The position numbers and the translations under genes were made by a program. From Thiothrix litoralis (GTDB taxonomy: Bacteria > Pseudomonadota > Gammaproteobacteria > Thiotrichales > Thiotrichaceae), in NCBI RefSeq assembly GCF_017901135.1, contig NZ_CP072801.1:3934501-3998500 (forward strand): a stretch of DNA of 64,000 nucleotides. Reading direction: 5' to 3'. This document shows positions 7,952 to 17,154 of this stretch, in pieces. Below the pieces are notes generated by a model. The model was not told the DNA's origin. It did no database searches and saw nothing but the letters and a program-made list of their open reading frames with translations. Position 1 is the first letter of the stretch. Every line of letters begins with the position of its first letter.

Positions 7952-10132
7952 TTGAAAGCATCTGTACAACCCTATTCCCAGGAAATCTTACTGGAACGGC
8001 TTGAAGAGCTGTACGAGGTTGAATTCACTTGGTTGAAAGTTGATCCGCTGGTAGCAGTGTTGGTCAACCTTGATCGGAATACGCAAGACTTCATCCTTGG
8101 TTGGGCGATGCGTTTGTTGACGACCAATGTCTACATTAGCCACGAATTCATTATCCGCGTGGTCGAAGCGCTGGATCGGTTGGAACGCCGTGTCATTGAG
8201 GCGTGGGCAGTCCATGCGGCGGATACCTTTGACCAGCAAGGTTTACGCCCGGCGTTATTGGTGATTCAGCAGGTCGATGCCTTTCTGGAACATGCCCATG
8301 CCCATGCGGAAGGCATTACCTTTGCGGAGGTGGAGTCTATCCTGTCGACTTTCGTGTGTGGCCTGTCGGGGCGGCGTTTGAAACTGGCGCAGGGTGATAC
8401 GGTTTACACCGACAGCGAAACGTTGTTTTTGCCGAATATTACTGCGAAATTGGTTAAGTCCAAGGATAACTTCCTGCTGTGCAAGGCGCAGGTGGCGTTT
8501 ATGTGGGCGCAAACGCGCTTTGGCAGTTTTCGGGTGGATTTTACCACGGCGTTTACGGATTACCCGGATAAGGAGCAGGCGTTGGCGGCGTTTCATGCGC
8601 TCGATACCCTGCGGCTGGAGGCGTATATGGAGCGCGAGTTGCCGGGGTTGTGGCGTGATATGCAGCGGATTGAACAATTGCGCTTGGATGAGGTGCGGGA
8701 GGAAGAGGGCGTATGCAATACGCCCCTACAGGGGATTTGGGCGACGTGTAGGGGCGTATTGCATACGCCCTCGGCTACCGTTGATGATGTGTTGGCATTG
8801 GTGCCGCAGGTGCTGGGTTTGCCCATTCCACAGCCAGTTTATCAAACCCAGTTAAACCCTGAAGCCGTTACTGCCTGTCGGTTGGCGCGGATGGAGCGGG
8901 AAAAAATCCTGTTGCGGGTGAAGTTGTCGGAGTTGGCGAAAGAGATGCGGGGGGAGGAAGAAGGGGAGAGGGAAGATAATAAAGAGAAGAAAGAAGAGGA
9001 AGAGAAGAAGGAGGTTGCGCCGCCGGAGTTTGAGTTGCGGGAAGTGCCTGAAGGTCAGGGCATGGAGTTGGTGCTGGATGATAAGCCGATTGCGCCGCCC
9101 GAAGAGGTGAAACAGCTTATTACCTCCATCATGCTCGACTGGGGTGATGTGCCGCCGGAAATGTTGGTGGCAGCAGGCCCCGGCGAATACGACCCCTCTT
9201 TGTACCAAAAAGAAGAAAAAGATATTGAGGATGTCTGGAAAGGCATCTACCACGAAGATGGCGCATTTCTGTACCGTGAGTGGGATTTCGCCCGCCAGCA
9301 TTACCGCAAGAATTGGTGCGTGTTGCGCGAGCTGGAGATCAGCCCCGGCGACCCGGTGTTTGTGGATAAGGTGCTGGACAAGTATCAGGGCATGATCAAG
9401 CATTTACGGCGTACCTTCGAGGCGATGCGCGACGAAAACCGCTTGCTGAAACGCCAGTCGCAGGGCGATGACGTGGATATTGATGCGCTGGTGGAAGCCT
9501 TGGCCGATAGCCGTGATGGGCGCGAAATGAGTGATAAGTTGTTCCAGCACATGCACCGTGCGGATCGCAGCATGGCGGTGATGTTCATGGTGGACATGAG
9601 CGGCAGCACCAAGGGCTGGATTAACGATGCGGAGCGCGAAGCACTGGTAATGTTGTGCGAAGTGCTGGAAAAGCTGGGCGACCGTTACGCGATTTACGGC
9701 TTTTCGGGGATTGGGCGCAAGCGTTGCGAGATTTACCGCATCAAGAGTTTTGACGACCCTTACAACGCGCAAACTAAGGCGCGGATCGCGGGGATTACAC
9801 CGAAAGATTACACCCGGCTGGGCGTGGCTATCCGCCATTTGACCGAAAAATTGAATGGGGTGGATGCCAAAACCCGTTTGCTGATTACGCTCTCGGATGG
9901 CAAGCCGGAAGATTATTTCGACATCTACAATACGCAGTATGGGATTGAGGATACGCGCCAAGCCTTGTTTGAAGCGCGGCGTACCGGGATTCACCCGTTT
10001 TGCATCACCATCGACCAGCGCGGCAAGGATTATTTGCCGCACATGTACGGTCACGCTAATTGGGTGGAAATTGATGATGTGAAGAAATTGCCGTTGAAGG
10101 TGGCGGATATTTATCGCAGGTTAACGACCTGA
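7952..10132 (+). CDS. cbbO: CbbO-type von Willebrand factor A protein (RuBisCO activase adaptor) carrying an in-frame palindromic repeat
   Basis: 726 residues from a TTG start with a perfect AGGAGG six bases before it, overlapping the stop codon of cbbQ. The C-terminal third is a VWA domain with the metal-ion-dependent adhesion motif DMSGS at residues 548-552 and the later TLSDG motif. The middle contains a very acidic and lysine-rich stretch (residues ~328-350). Residues ~252-274 are encoded by a palindromic repeat (see repeat at 8705-8772) that reads GVCNTPL...RGVLHTPS and is not expected in the family. CbbO binds RuBisCO through the MIDAS site and stimulates CbbQ. NorD is the alternative family, but the length and N-terminal region favour CbbO. 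Confidence 0.83.
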   Translation: MKASVQPYSQEILLERLEELYEVEFTWLKVDPLVAVLVNLDRNTQDFILGWAMRLLTTNVYISHEFIIRVVEALDRLERRVIEAWAVHAADTFDQQGLRPALLVIQQVDAFLEHAHAHAEGITFAEVESILSTFVCGLSGRRLKLAQGDTVYTDSETLFLPNITAKLVKSKDNFLLCKAQVAFMWAQTRFGSFRVDFTTAFTDYPDKEQALAAFHALDTLRLEAYMERELPGLWRDMQRIEQLRLDEVREEEGVCNTPLQGIWATCRGVLHTPSATVDDVLALVPQVLGLPIPQPVYQTQLNPEAVTACRLARMEREKILLRVKLSELAKEMRGEEEGEREDNKEKKEEEEKKEVAPPEFELREVPEGQGMELVLDDKPIAPPEEVKQLITSIMLDWGDVPPEMLVAAGPGEYDPSLYQKEEKDIEDVWKGIYHEDGAFLYREWDFARQHYRKNWCVLRELEISPGDPVFVDKVLDKYQGMIKHLRRTFEAMRDENRLLKRQSQGDDVDIDALVEALADSRDGREMSDKLFQHMHRADRSMAVMFMVDMSGSTKGWINDAEREALVMLCEVLEKLGDRYAIYGFSGIGRKRCEIYRIKSFDDPYNAQTKARIAGITPKDYTRLGVAIRHLTEKLNGVDAKTRLLITLSDGKPEDYFDIYNTQYGIEDTRQALFEARRTGIHPFCITIDQRGKDYLPHMYGHANWVEIDDVKKLPLKVADIYRRLTT
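8705..8772. repeat. REP/BIME-like palindromic pair inside cbbO
   Basis: Two 25-base units in inverted orientation (8705-8729 and 8748-8772) are separated by 18 bases. The right unit begins GTAG followed by the hairpin GGGCGTATTGCATACGCCC; the left unit is its exact reverse complement. A GTAG tetranucleotide at the foot of an imperfect hairpin is the hallmark of REP sequences mobilised by RAYT (TnpA-REP) transposases. The reading frame of cbbO passes through without a stop. Confidence 0.85.
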
Positions 10133-10507
10133 CCTGACGTAGAGAGAGACTGTAAAGAATTCTGTGTAACTGCATTTTGATTGTTTTTCAGATAATCCAG
10201 TGTATCACTCGTCAGGGGCTGCTCAAAAATACGGTAAAACGGCGGCAATGGTTGCCGGAGAACTTCGTTCATTTTCAATGTGCCGATTTCAACAATGGCA
10301 ATGCGCCCCGCCAGCGAATCACTGGCGTTTTGTAACAATTCAGGGTAGTTGGAGCCGGTCAGGATGAAACGCCCTTTTTCATGCCGTTTGGCATCAATCA
10401 CACCGCGTAGGTGACGGAACAATTCAGGGGCTTCTTGGGCTTCATCAATGATGATATGGCGTGGGTATTCACGGAAAAAGAAATCGTAGTCGCGGCTGAT
10501 ATTTACG
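10133..10507 (-). pseudogene. Fragment of an AAA_14/DUF4143-type ATPase
   Basis: The minus strand encodes a run (YPRHIIIDEAQEAPELF, then GRFILTGSNYPELL and LAGRIAIVEIG) that matches the Walker B and sensor region of the AAA_14 ATPase family, whose full proteins are ~380-400 residues with a DUF4143 C-terminus. The Walker A N-terminus and the DUF4143 part are missing: the fragment is cut off by the 3' end of opgH on one side and runs out near the end of cbbO on the other. It is most likely a dead remnant between two housekeeping blocks. It fills the cbbO-opgH gap, where I see nothing else. Confidence 0.6.
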
Positions 10508-12535
10508 CTACAACTTCGACATCCAATGCTCATGAAATTGCGTTTCCGGCAATTGCCAAACTTGTGTGTGCAACTGGCACAACATCTCGGAATCTTCCAG
10601 AATCACTAGCCGTTCGCTATTGGAAATCGAGCCGGGGCCTTTTTCCAGCAGGCGTTTGACCAGTTCTTCGCGTTGCTGACGGGTGCCTTCCGGTACGTTG
10701 GAACGTTGCGGGATGTAGGTCATGTGCTGGCGGAAGGCGAGTGGGTCAACCAGTACACGGATGAACAGGTCGCGGGTGGACATACACGGGTTGGCGAGCA
10801 TTTCCGCGTAGTTCTTGTCAAAGGCTTGCAGGATAAAGTCGGGTGCAACCTCATCCGGGGTGCGGAATAGGTTGGTTTTTAAGCTGGTTTGCAGGCTGGT
10901 CAGCATTCCCAAGGGTACAGACAATACTAGCCCGGCGATCACAGGCGACATCCACAGGAAGGTCATCGGGTTGAAGGTGAGTAGCACCAAACCCCAAACG
11001 GCTCCGGTCAGGCTGACCCAGCGGTATTCCTGCACGGCATCTGCCCACGCCAGCCCGCCGCCCGTGCGTTGCTGGGTTCCCCACACGGCGCGTTTGCCTT
11101 GCAGGATTTGCACCACGAATTTGCTGTAATACATCATGCGTACTGGCGCGGTCAGCATGGAGAGGAAGGTTTCCATGAGGATGCTGCCGCTTAGCCCCAA
11201 TATTCCACCAAAACGTTTCACCGTACCTTTGCGGATGGCTTGTGCTATCCCAAAGGTTTTGTAGAAAAATAGCAGGATGAGCGTCAGGCTTAACAGCGCG
11301 GTATTGCCTGCTGTCAGGGGAATAAGGGTCAGTTTGGGGTAAAAGATTGCAATGGCGGTCAGCACCGCGAGCCAACTCAGCCAGATCAGTGAGCTGATGT
11401 AGGACATGATCCCACCCAGCAGCAGGAAGCGATGTAAATTGGGGATGCCATGTGCCCAAATGATCAGCCAATGTTGCAGATTACCCTGACACCAGCGCCG
11501 GTCACGTTTGAGTGAATCCATCAGCGTTGGTGGTGGGCGCTCGAAACTGCCTTCCATGTCGTAGGCCAGCCAGGTTTCCCACCCCGCACGGTTTAGCAGG
11601 GCAGCTTCGACGAAATCGTGGCTGAGAATTTCCCCGCCCAATGCGCCGCCTTCGGGGAGTTTGGGCAGGTGGCAATGTCCCATGAAAGCTTGGGTGCGGA
11701 TAATGACATTGTGCCCCCAGTACTGGCTTTCACCCAGCCACCACCAATGCAACCCGGCGAAGAAAATGGGGCCGTAGATGCGGTTGACGAATTGCTGCCC
11801 GCGAGCGTAGAGCGTATCCAGCCCGATGGTGTACAGCGGGGTCTGGATCAGGCCGACCCGCTCGTTACGATCCATCGCATCGACCAGCCGCACCAGCGCG
11901 TCGCCGGTCATCAGGCTATCAGCGTCCAGCACCACCATATACGGGTGGCGCTTGCCCCAGCGGCGGCAAAAGTCCATGACATTGCCGCTTTTCTTTTTGG
12001 TGCGGTGTTTGCGGCGGCGGTAGTGAATGCGCTCGGTGGAACCGACGGTGCGGCACAGTGCTGACCATGCGGCTTCTTCGCGCAGCCAGTTACTGGCGTC
12101 GTCCGAATCGGAGAGGATGTAAAACTCGAAATGTTCCAGTTGCCCGGTCTTTTCCAGTGACTGATAAATGCTTTGTAGCCCAGCGTAAACGTAGGCAATG
12201 TCTTCGTTGTAAATGGGTAGCAAAATTGCGGTGGTTTCCAGCGTTTGCAATTGGGGCAAGGGCGAGCTGGGCGCACTGGCAATGCGGTTTTGCCCACCGA
12301 AATTCAATACCCATAAGCCCGCTATCGCGGTCATGAAACCCAATGCCAGCCACAAAAAGAGCACGGCAAAAGGAAGCAGCACCAGCACTTGCCAGATAAG
12401 TGCCAGTTCACTGGGCAGGTTGGTTCCCAGCCAAAAGGTTGCTAACCCGGTTAACAAACCAATGGCTGAGAAAAAGGCCACTCGCCGCCGCTTGGCCGTT
12501 TCCTGCCAAGTGACTTGACCGCTGTGCTGGCTCAT
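10508..12535 (-). CDS. opgH: Glucans biosynthesis glucosyltransferase H
   Basis: 675 residues. This inner-membrane GT2-family enzyme makes the beta-1,2-glucan backbone of osmoregulated periplasmic glucans from UDP-glucose. Two N-terminal membrane helices (residues ~22-80) are followed by a cytoplasmic catalytic domain with ILLPIYNED, the DAD metal motif in VVLDADSLMTGD and the RRWCQGNLQHW acceptor motif. Several further membrane spans lie in the C-terminal half. It is shorter than E. coli OpgH (847 residues) because it lacks the long cytoplasmic N-terminal extension. The start overlaps the stop of the upstream small gene (ATGA), and opgG lies just beyond. Confidence 0.93.
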   Translation of the reverse strand: MSQHSGQVTWQETAKRRRVAFFSAIGLLTGLATFWLGTNLPSELALIWQVLVLLPFAVLFLWLALGFMTAIAGLWVLNFGGQNRIASAPSSPLPQLQTLETTAILLPIYNEDIAYVYAGLQSIYQSLEKTGQLEHFEFYILSDSDDASNWLREEAAWSALCRTVGSTERIHYRRRKHRTKKKSGNVMDFCRRWGKRHPYMVVLDADSLMTGDALVRLVDAMDRNERVGLIQTPLYTIGLDTLYARGQQFVNRIYGPIFFAGLHWWWLGESQYWGHNVIIRTQAFMGHCHLPKLPEGGALGGEILSHDFVEAALLNRAGWETWLAYDMEGSFERPPPTLMDSLKRDRRWCQGNLQHWLIIWAHGIPNLHRFLLLGGIMSYISSLIWLSWLAVLTAIAIFYPKLTLIPLTAGNTALLSLTLILLFFYKTFGIAQAIRKGTVKRFGGILGLSGSILMETFLSMLTAPVRMMYYSKFVVQILQGKRAVWGTQQRTGGGLAWADAVQEYRWVSLTGAVWGLVLLTFNPMTFLWMSPVIAGLVLSVPLGMLTSLQTSLKTNLFRTPDEVAPDFILQAFDKNYAEMLANPCMSTRDLFIRVLVDPLAFRQHMTYIPQRSNVPEGTRQQREELVKRLLEKGPGSISNSERLVILEDSEMLCQLHTQVWQLPETQFHEHWMSKL

Positions 12536-12975
12536 TTAGTGCCGAAACGTTGGCGCGATGTGGGTAGCAGGGTAATCGCTTGCAGGGGCGCTACGCGGAT
12601 GCTGCTGCGTTCAAAGCGCGGGCCGGTCTGGGTGCGGTCGGTTTTGGCATCCTGTTCTTCCGGGACAGTGCTGGCTGATTCGCTGGGCTTTTTACCTTGG
12701 CAGCAAGCTGCATCTTTGGCGTCGCTTTGCATCAGGGCGAGTTCTTCCTGTGCGGTGCTGATGAACAATTGGATGAGTTCTTGCTCGCTAAACAACCCGG
12801 CGCGTGCCAGTTTGTTGGTGATGCGAGCCAGCATGTGTTCGCGTTCTGCTTCGGGTAGACGGTGCAGTTTCAGGTAGTCGTTGGCGCGTTTTTTTGCCAA
12901 TACCCACGTGTTGTTGGAAGCTGCCGAGTCTGGCGTTGTCAGGCTGGATGGGGTTTGTGCTAGTTGTTCAGTCAT
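12532..12975 (-). CDS. Small protein between opgG and opgH, unknown function
   Basis: 147 residues from the ATG at 12975 (MTEQLAQTPSS). The stop overlaps the opgH start codon as ATGA, so translation is probably coupled. The sequence is soluble, with a helical middle (KKRANDYLKLHRLPEAEREHMLARI) and a polar, disordered-looking C-terminus with a CC pair. There is no signal peptide or membrane span. I do not recognise a family. One idea is that it replaces the regulatory cytoplasmic N-terminal domain missing from this short OpgH; that is inference from position only. Confidence 0.65.
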   Translation of the reverse strand: MTEQLAQTPSSLTTPDSAASNNTWVLAKKRANDYLKLHRLPEAEREHMLARITNKLARAGLFSEQELIQLFISTAQEELALMQSDAKDAACCQGKKPSESASTVPEEQDAKTDRTQTGPRFERSSIRVAPLQAITLLPTSRQRFGTK

Positions 12976-13045
12976 TTGTGTCTCAATCCTCGTGAGGGTT
13001 GTTAACGTCAATATGTTTTGTGTTGTTGTTATTGAACTGCCTGGG

Positions 13046-14572
13046 TCACTGTGCATTGCACAATGACTCGGGAATAGGGTAAGACCATGTTTCACTCACA
13101 GAGTTTCCTCCGTCTGTCAGGCGGATGGTTGCCATCATGGGCTTGTCACACGTTTCCGGGAACACGGCGGCAATCACCCGCCAGCCTTGTACATAGGGGT
13201 TTTCCTGTACGACGGCAGGTTTGGTCTGAACCTCTCCGTTTAATATTACCTCTGCTACCGGGGGTTTTGCCAGCTTTGGTAAATCATTGAAATCGACAAT
13301 AAAGCGGATGCGGCCTTGGTGACCGGGCAAACTATCCACGGCTTTGTTGGTGGCACGCGTGGCAACCACTTTGCCTAGGGTGTGGGCGGGTGGTTCATCC
13401 GAGCGCCATGACAAGCGGTAGCGGAAATGCCGGAGAGCTTGTCCTGCATCACTTTTCCAGTATGCCACGATATTGTCAACAATGTCGGATTCGGTGTGCA
13501 AGCGCAGCAACTGGACGCTGCCTTTGCCCCAATCATCCAGTGGCTCAATCCACACGCTAGGGCGGGCATGATACCACGCTTCCAGATCCTGATAATGGTC
13601 GAAGTCGCGGTCGCGTTGTATCAGGCCAAACCCTGAGAGTTTGTCGACCGGGGTGGACTGGAAGTTGAAATAAGGCACTTCCACCAGCGGTTGCCAGGTC
13701 CAGTCTTTGTCTTGCTGGATCATCAGGCCGTCTGAATCATGCACTTCCGGGCGGTAGTCGCCGTAGTGTTGCTGGGAGTTTTCGCCGTGGAAGAACATGC
13801 TGGTCAAGGGGGCAATGCCGATTTCGCTGATGTCCTTGCGTGGGTAAAGCTGGGTGTCGAGTTCCATCGCGGTGGTTTTGCCGGGCGTTAGCACAAACCG
13901 GGTTGCACCTGTGGTGGAAGGTGAATCCAGCAAGGCGCAGAACACCAGTTGGGTGGCATCCTTGGCGGGTTTTTCTAGCCAGAATTGGGTGTAATCGGGG
14001 AATTCTTCCTGCCCTTCCTGCGAGGTATTGATAGCAAGACCTCGGGCGGAAAGACCGTATTTCTGATCCAGCCCCAAAGCACGGAAGTAACTGGCTCCCT
14101 GAAAGACTAATGTCTCGGTATAGCTCGAATCTTTCCCGCCCAGTTTTGCTAAAATACGGAAGCCAGTGAAACCCATTTTGTCTTCATCCTGTTCTAGATG
14201 TAAGTCTTTGACTTCGGTGTAATCGTAATACTTGCTGGAAAACTTGATGGGGGTGGCTGCGCCATTTTCCCATGCAGACAGGTCGATAGGACGAATGTAG
14301 TGCATTCCAGGGTGCATGAATTCAAGCTGGAATGGCAACATTTCATCACGCCAAAAAGTCTGATTCCCTTTGAACTTGATGTGCTGGTAATGGTCGTAAG
14401 TGATGCGTCCGGTATCGACCTGCATCATCGGCATTTGCACGAAAGGTTTGCTGGATAATTGTTCCGCCACTTGTTTGGCGTGTGCGAAACAGCCGTCGTC
14501 GGCACGCACGGACAGGCTGACCAGCATTAGCAGTGCAACAAACAGGAGCCAGACAGGGAGGTTGAATTTCAT
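13046..14572 (-). CDS. opgG: Periplasmic glucans biosynthesis protein G
   Basis: About 508 residues from the ATG at 14572, which gives a standard signal peptide (MKFNLPVWLLFVALLMLVSLSVRA) with cleavage near residue 24. The mature protein matches OpgG/MdoG: F.Q.P...D.GRITYDHYQHIKFK near the N-terminus, ARGLAI and FFHGEN segments in the middle, and a C-terminal Ig-like domain. OpgG acts in the periplasm on the branching/processing of the glucan backbone exported by OpgH. The order opgG-small gene-opgH on one strand, with opgC divergent, forms a compact glucan locus. It ends about 70 bases before the small gene start. Confidence 0.92.
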   Translation of the reverse strand: MKFNLPVWLLFVALLMLVSLSVRADDGCFAHAKQVAEQLSSKPFVQMPMMQVDTGRITYDHYQHIKFKGNQTFWRDEMLPFQLEFMHPGMHYIRPIDLSAWENGAATPIKFSSKYYDYTEVKDLHLEQDEDKMGFTGFRILAKLGGKDSSYTETLVFQGASYFRALGLDQKYGLSARGLAINTSQEGQEEFPDYTQFWLEKPAKDATQLVFCALLDSPSTTGATRFVLTPGKTTAMELDTQLYPRKDISEIGIAPLTSMFFHGENSQQHYGDYRPEVHDSDGLMIQQDKDWTWQPLVEVPYFNFQSTPVDKLSGFGLIQRDRDFDHYQDLEAWYHARPSVWIEPLDDWGKGSVQLLRLHTESDIVDNIVAYWKSDAGQALRHFRYRLSWRSDEPPAHTLGKVVATRATNKAVDSLPGHQGRIRFIVDFNDLPKLAKPPVAEVILNGEVQTKPAVVQENPYVQGWRVIAAVFPETCDKPMMATIRLTDGGNSVSETWSYPIPESLCNAQ

Positions 14573-14759
14573 GATGGTGAGATACCGAGGAACGCTATGT
14601 GCTGAGTGGATTGCCAAGAGTGATCAAGGGACTTGGGAAAGAAATTCTAGTGCAGAATACAGGTTGCGTCCAGCGGTATATTGTTGGCATATCCGTCACT
14701 TGGTCGTATAGTTCGACCCGAAATAACAAGCAGCCCGCAAGGCGAGGACATAGCATTAC

Positions 14760-15947
14760 ATGAACCGTGACGTTTCGCTGGATATACTCCGAGGCTTGAT
14801 GCTGATTATTATGGCATCCGACCATTTTGGCGAGCCAGTTTTTCAGCATCTGTATGAATTTGCCGGTTATGTGAGCGCGGCAGAGGGCTTTGTGTTCCTG
14901 TCCGGGATGCTGATCGCCTTGGTCTACAGCCGTTACTACACAGTTGGCGGGCAGGTGCTGGAACAGCGCATCTGGCAGCGTGCTGGCACGATTTACCTCT
15001 ACCATTTGCTTGTATTGTTGGCGGTGTTTGTGTTCACGGTAGCGACGCAATGGTCGGGGGCGTATTGGACGAGTTTCGCCAAGGAGATGCAGGCGGAACC
15101 TGCGCGGGGTTTACTGTCCGGCCTGTTATTGGTGTATCAGCCACCGATGTTAGATGTGTTACCCATGTATGTTGCCTTCATGTTGGCAGCCCCCTTTGCG
15201 TTACGCTTGATGCTGCAATACCAGCTTATTGGGGTGGCCATGGTGTTGCTGGGAAGCGTTAGTTTCTGGCTGGCGGCGCAATATGGTTGGGGGCGTGATT
15301 TGCTGACGTTGTTGCCCAAGGTCATTATGGTCAGGGTTGGCGCATTTGACTTCATGGCGTGGCAACTGATATTTGTACTGGGTATGGTGCTTGGTTTCCT
15401 ACGCTTTAGTAGCAAGAGTACCGGTAATGGCTCGTGGTTGCGGGTGAATGCTTGGATGTGGTCGGTCAGTTTTGCAGTCGTGGTGGTGCTGTATGGGCAA
15501 CGCCATGGTCATATTCCTCATGACCTGTCGCCTGTGGCAGCGTGGTTTCAGGAATACCGCCACATTGCGCGTGACAATTTGGCATGGTTACGGTTGGTGA
15601 ATTTCCTAGCGTTTGTGGTGGTGATTGCGGGCATAATCAGCCTGCACCAGCGTTACAATGTGTTTAAATGGCTGGCATTGCCGGGGCGTTGGCTGGCGTT
15701 TTTGGGGCAACATTCCTTACAGGTGTTTGCTTACCATTTGGTGGTGTTGTATTGCTACATTCCGTTCCGTTGGGGCGCGTGGGCATTGACTGATAACCAA
15801 AAATGGGTGGTTCTGGTGTTTTTCCTTGCCAGTTTAAGCCTGCCTGCGCTGTGGCATAAAGCCTATTTGCAGCGCAAGAAACAGGCGAAGGCTCAGAATT
15901 TGAAGCCTTTGTGCAACGCTACGATACCGCCGGTCATATTGGTATAG
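14760..15947 (+). CDS. opgC: OpgC-type membrane acyl/succinyltransferase for periplasmic glucans
   Basis: 395 residues with about ten hydrophobic spans. The N-terminus ([22 protein letters not shown]) carries the conserved R/D..RG segment of the OpgC family (relatives of acyltransferase 3), which decorates periplasmic glucans with succinyl groups. It is divergent from opgG, sharing a ~190 bp intergenic region, so the locus could be co-regulated. The 3' end is odd: the last ~18 codons overlap the 3' end of ubiE on the opposite strand by 55 bases. Confidence 0.82.
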   Translation: MNRDVSLDILRGLMLIIMASDHFGEPVFQHLYEFAGYVSAAEGFVFLSGMLIALVYSRYYTVGGQVLEQRIWQRAGTIYLYHLLVLLAVFVFTVATQWSGAYWTSFAKEMQAEPARGLLSGLLLVYQPPMLDVLPMYVAFMLAAPFALRLMLQYQLIGVAMVLLGSVSFWLAAQYGWGRDLLTLLPKVIMVRVGAFDFMAWQLIFVLGMVLGFLRFSSKSTGNGSWLRVNAWMWSVSFAVVVVLYGQRHGHIPHDLSPVAAWFQEYRHIARDNLAWLRLVNFLAFVVVIAGIISLHQRYNVFKWLALPGRWLAFLGQHSLQVFAYHLVVLYCYIPFRWGAWALTDNQKWVVLVFFLASLSLPALWHKAYLQRKKQAKAQNLKPLCNATIPPVILV

Positions 15948-16645
15948 GTGACACGCTCGAACCCGGCGACTTCCATCATGCCCTTGAGGGTGGCCTGATC
16001 CGGGTGCATACGGATGGATTCTGCCAGATAGCGGTAACTTTCCGCATCGTTGGCAATCAGCTTGCCCATCATCGGCAGAAATTTGAACGAATACTGGTCG
16101 TAAAGCGGTGACAGGCCGGGAAGTACCGGCTTGGAAAATTCCAACACCAACAACCGCCCGCCCGGTTTCAATACACGGTACATGGAGCGTAGAGCCTTAT
16201 CCTTATCCGTCACATTGCGTAGCCCAAATGCTATCGTAATAATGTCGAAATGGTTGTCGGCAAACGGCAGGCATTCGGCATTCGCCTGCACGTAACGCAC
16301 ATTGCCACCAATCCCTTTGTCCGTGAGGCGTTCCCGCCCATGTTCCAGCATCGAGGCATTGATGTCGGACAGGATCACTTCACCGTCTTCCCCGACGATC
16401 CGCGCAAACTTCGCGGCCAGATCGCCCGTGCCGCCTGCCAGATCCAGTACGCGGTTACCACGCTTCGCCCCCGCTGCATCAATCGTGTAACGTTTCCATA
16501 GCCGATGGACGCCGAATGACATTACGTCGTTCATTACGTCGTACTTATCGGCTACTGAATGAAATACCCCGGCAACCCGACTAGCTTTCTCTTCAACGGG
16601 TACTTGTTGAAAACCGAAATGGGTGGTTTGTTCCTGTTCTGCCAT
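15893..16645 (-). CDS. ubiE: Ubiquinone/menaquinone biosynthesis C-methyltransferase
   Basis: 250 residues from the ATG at 16645 with a GGAAG ribosome binding site, the same length as E. coli UbiE (251). SAM-binding motif I is [12 protein letters not shown]; the UbiE signature FGLRNVTD and the [15 protein letters not shown] segment follow. It methylates 2-polyprenyl-6-methoxy-1,4-benzoquinol (ubiquinone) and demethylmenaquinol (menaquinone). It ends [12 protein letters not shown] as usual, so the C-terminus is complete even though it overlaps opgC. Confidence 0.95.
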   Translation of the reverse strand: MAEQEQTTHFGFQQVPVEEKASRVAGVFHSVADKYDVMNDVMSFGVHRLWKRYTIDAAGAKRGNRVLDLAGGTGDLAAKFARIVGEDGEVILSDINASMLEHGRERLTDKGIGGNVRYVQANAECLPFADNHFDIITIAFGLRNVTDKDKALRSMYRVLKPGGRLLVLEFSKPVLPGLSPLYDQYSFKFLPMMGKLIANDAESYRYLAESIRMHPDQATLKGMMEVAGFERVTYTNMTGGIVALHKGFKF

Positions 16646-16719
16646 GCGACATGCTTCCGTGTGATTCAAGTTTCCAGGCATTGTAACAGGCAAACGCCAT
16701 TTCTACATGGAGTCAGTTT

Positions 16720-17142
16720 ATGAAAAAGTTGATAGCGGGTTTGGGGTTGACGATTTTAGCGGTTCCATCCGCCCAAGCGTGGACAGGTGGTATCGACGAT
16801 ATGCGCACCATGCGGGCGAATGAAAGCCGACCGATTGTGCGTATTCAGCGTTATCACGTTGAAGTTGAAAAAGCGTCCTGTGGGCAGCAATGTCCGTTGA
16901 ACTACCAGCGTGGTCGCCATCAGGCAAATCAGGCCAGTGGCTGGCAACGTTCGGCGCGGGTCGTGCCGCACAGCTTCCAGCGGCGAGCACCGCTAAAGCG
17001 TACCCCTTTAGTGCGTGCGCCCGCCCGTCCGGTGCAAATGTATGCCTATTACGTACCGCAACGCCATGCGGTGGCACAACATCCGCCGCGCATCCACCGT
17101 ATTGTGGGGCAAGCGCCGCCGATGTGCCGTTACATCCGCTAA
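16720..17142 (+). CDS. Secreted basic small protein, unknown
   Basis: 140 residues with a clear signal peptide (MKKLIAGLGLTILAVPSAQA, cleavage near residue 20). The mature part is arginine-, proline- and glutamine-rich with four cysteines (CGQQC, a third near the C-terminus at PPMCRYIR) and low complexity. A GGAG ribosome binding site lies upstream. I do not recognise a family. It sits between ubiE (divergent) and pilD (convergent). Expected location is periplasmic or extracellular. Confidence 0.6.
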   Translation: MKKLIAGLGLTILAVPSAQAWTGGIDDMRTMRANESRPIVRIQRYHVEVEKASCGQQCPLNYQRGRHQANQASGWQRSARVVPHSFQRRAPLKRTPLVRAPARPVQMYAYYVPQRHAVAQHPPRIHRIVGQAPPMCRYIR

Positions 17143-17154
17143 CTGCGCGTGATG

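Noticed and set aside
9404-10054. Minus-strand frame of 216 codons in the VWA region of cbbO
   Set aside because: Antisense to the MIDAS-containing domain; no independent support.
7106-10132. Denitrification norQ-norD instead of cbbQ-cbbO
   Set aside because: No norCB nearby, and length and sequence segments fit CbbQ/CbbO better; kept only as an alternative.
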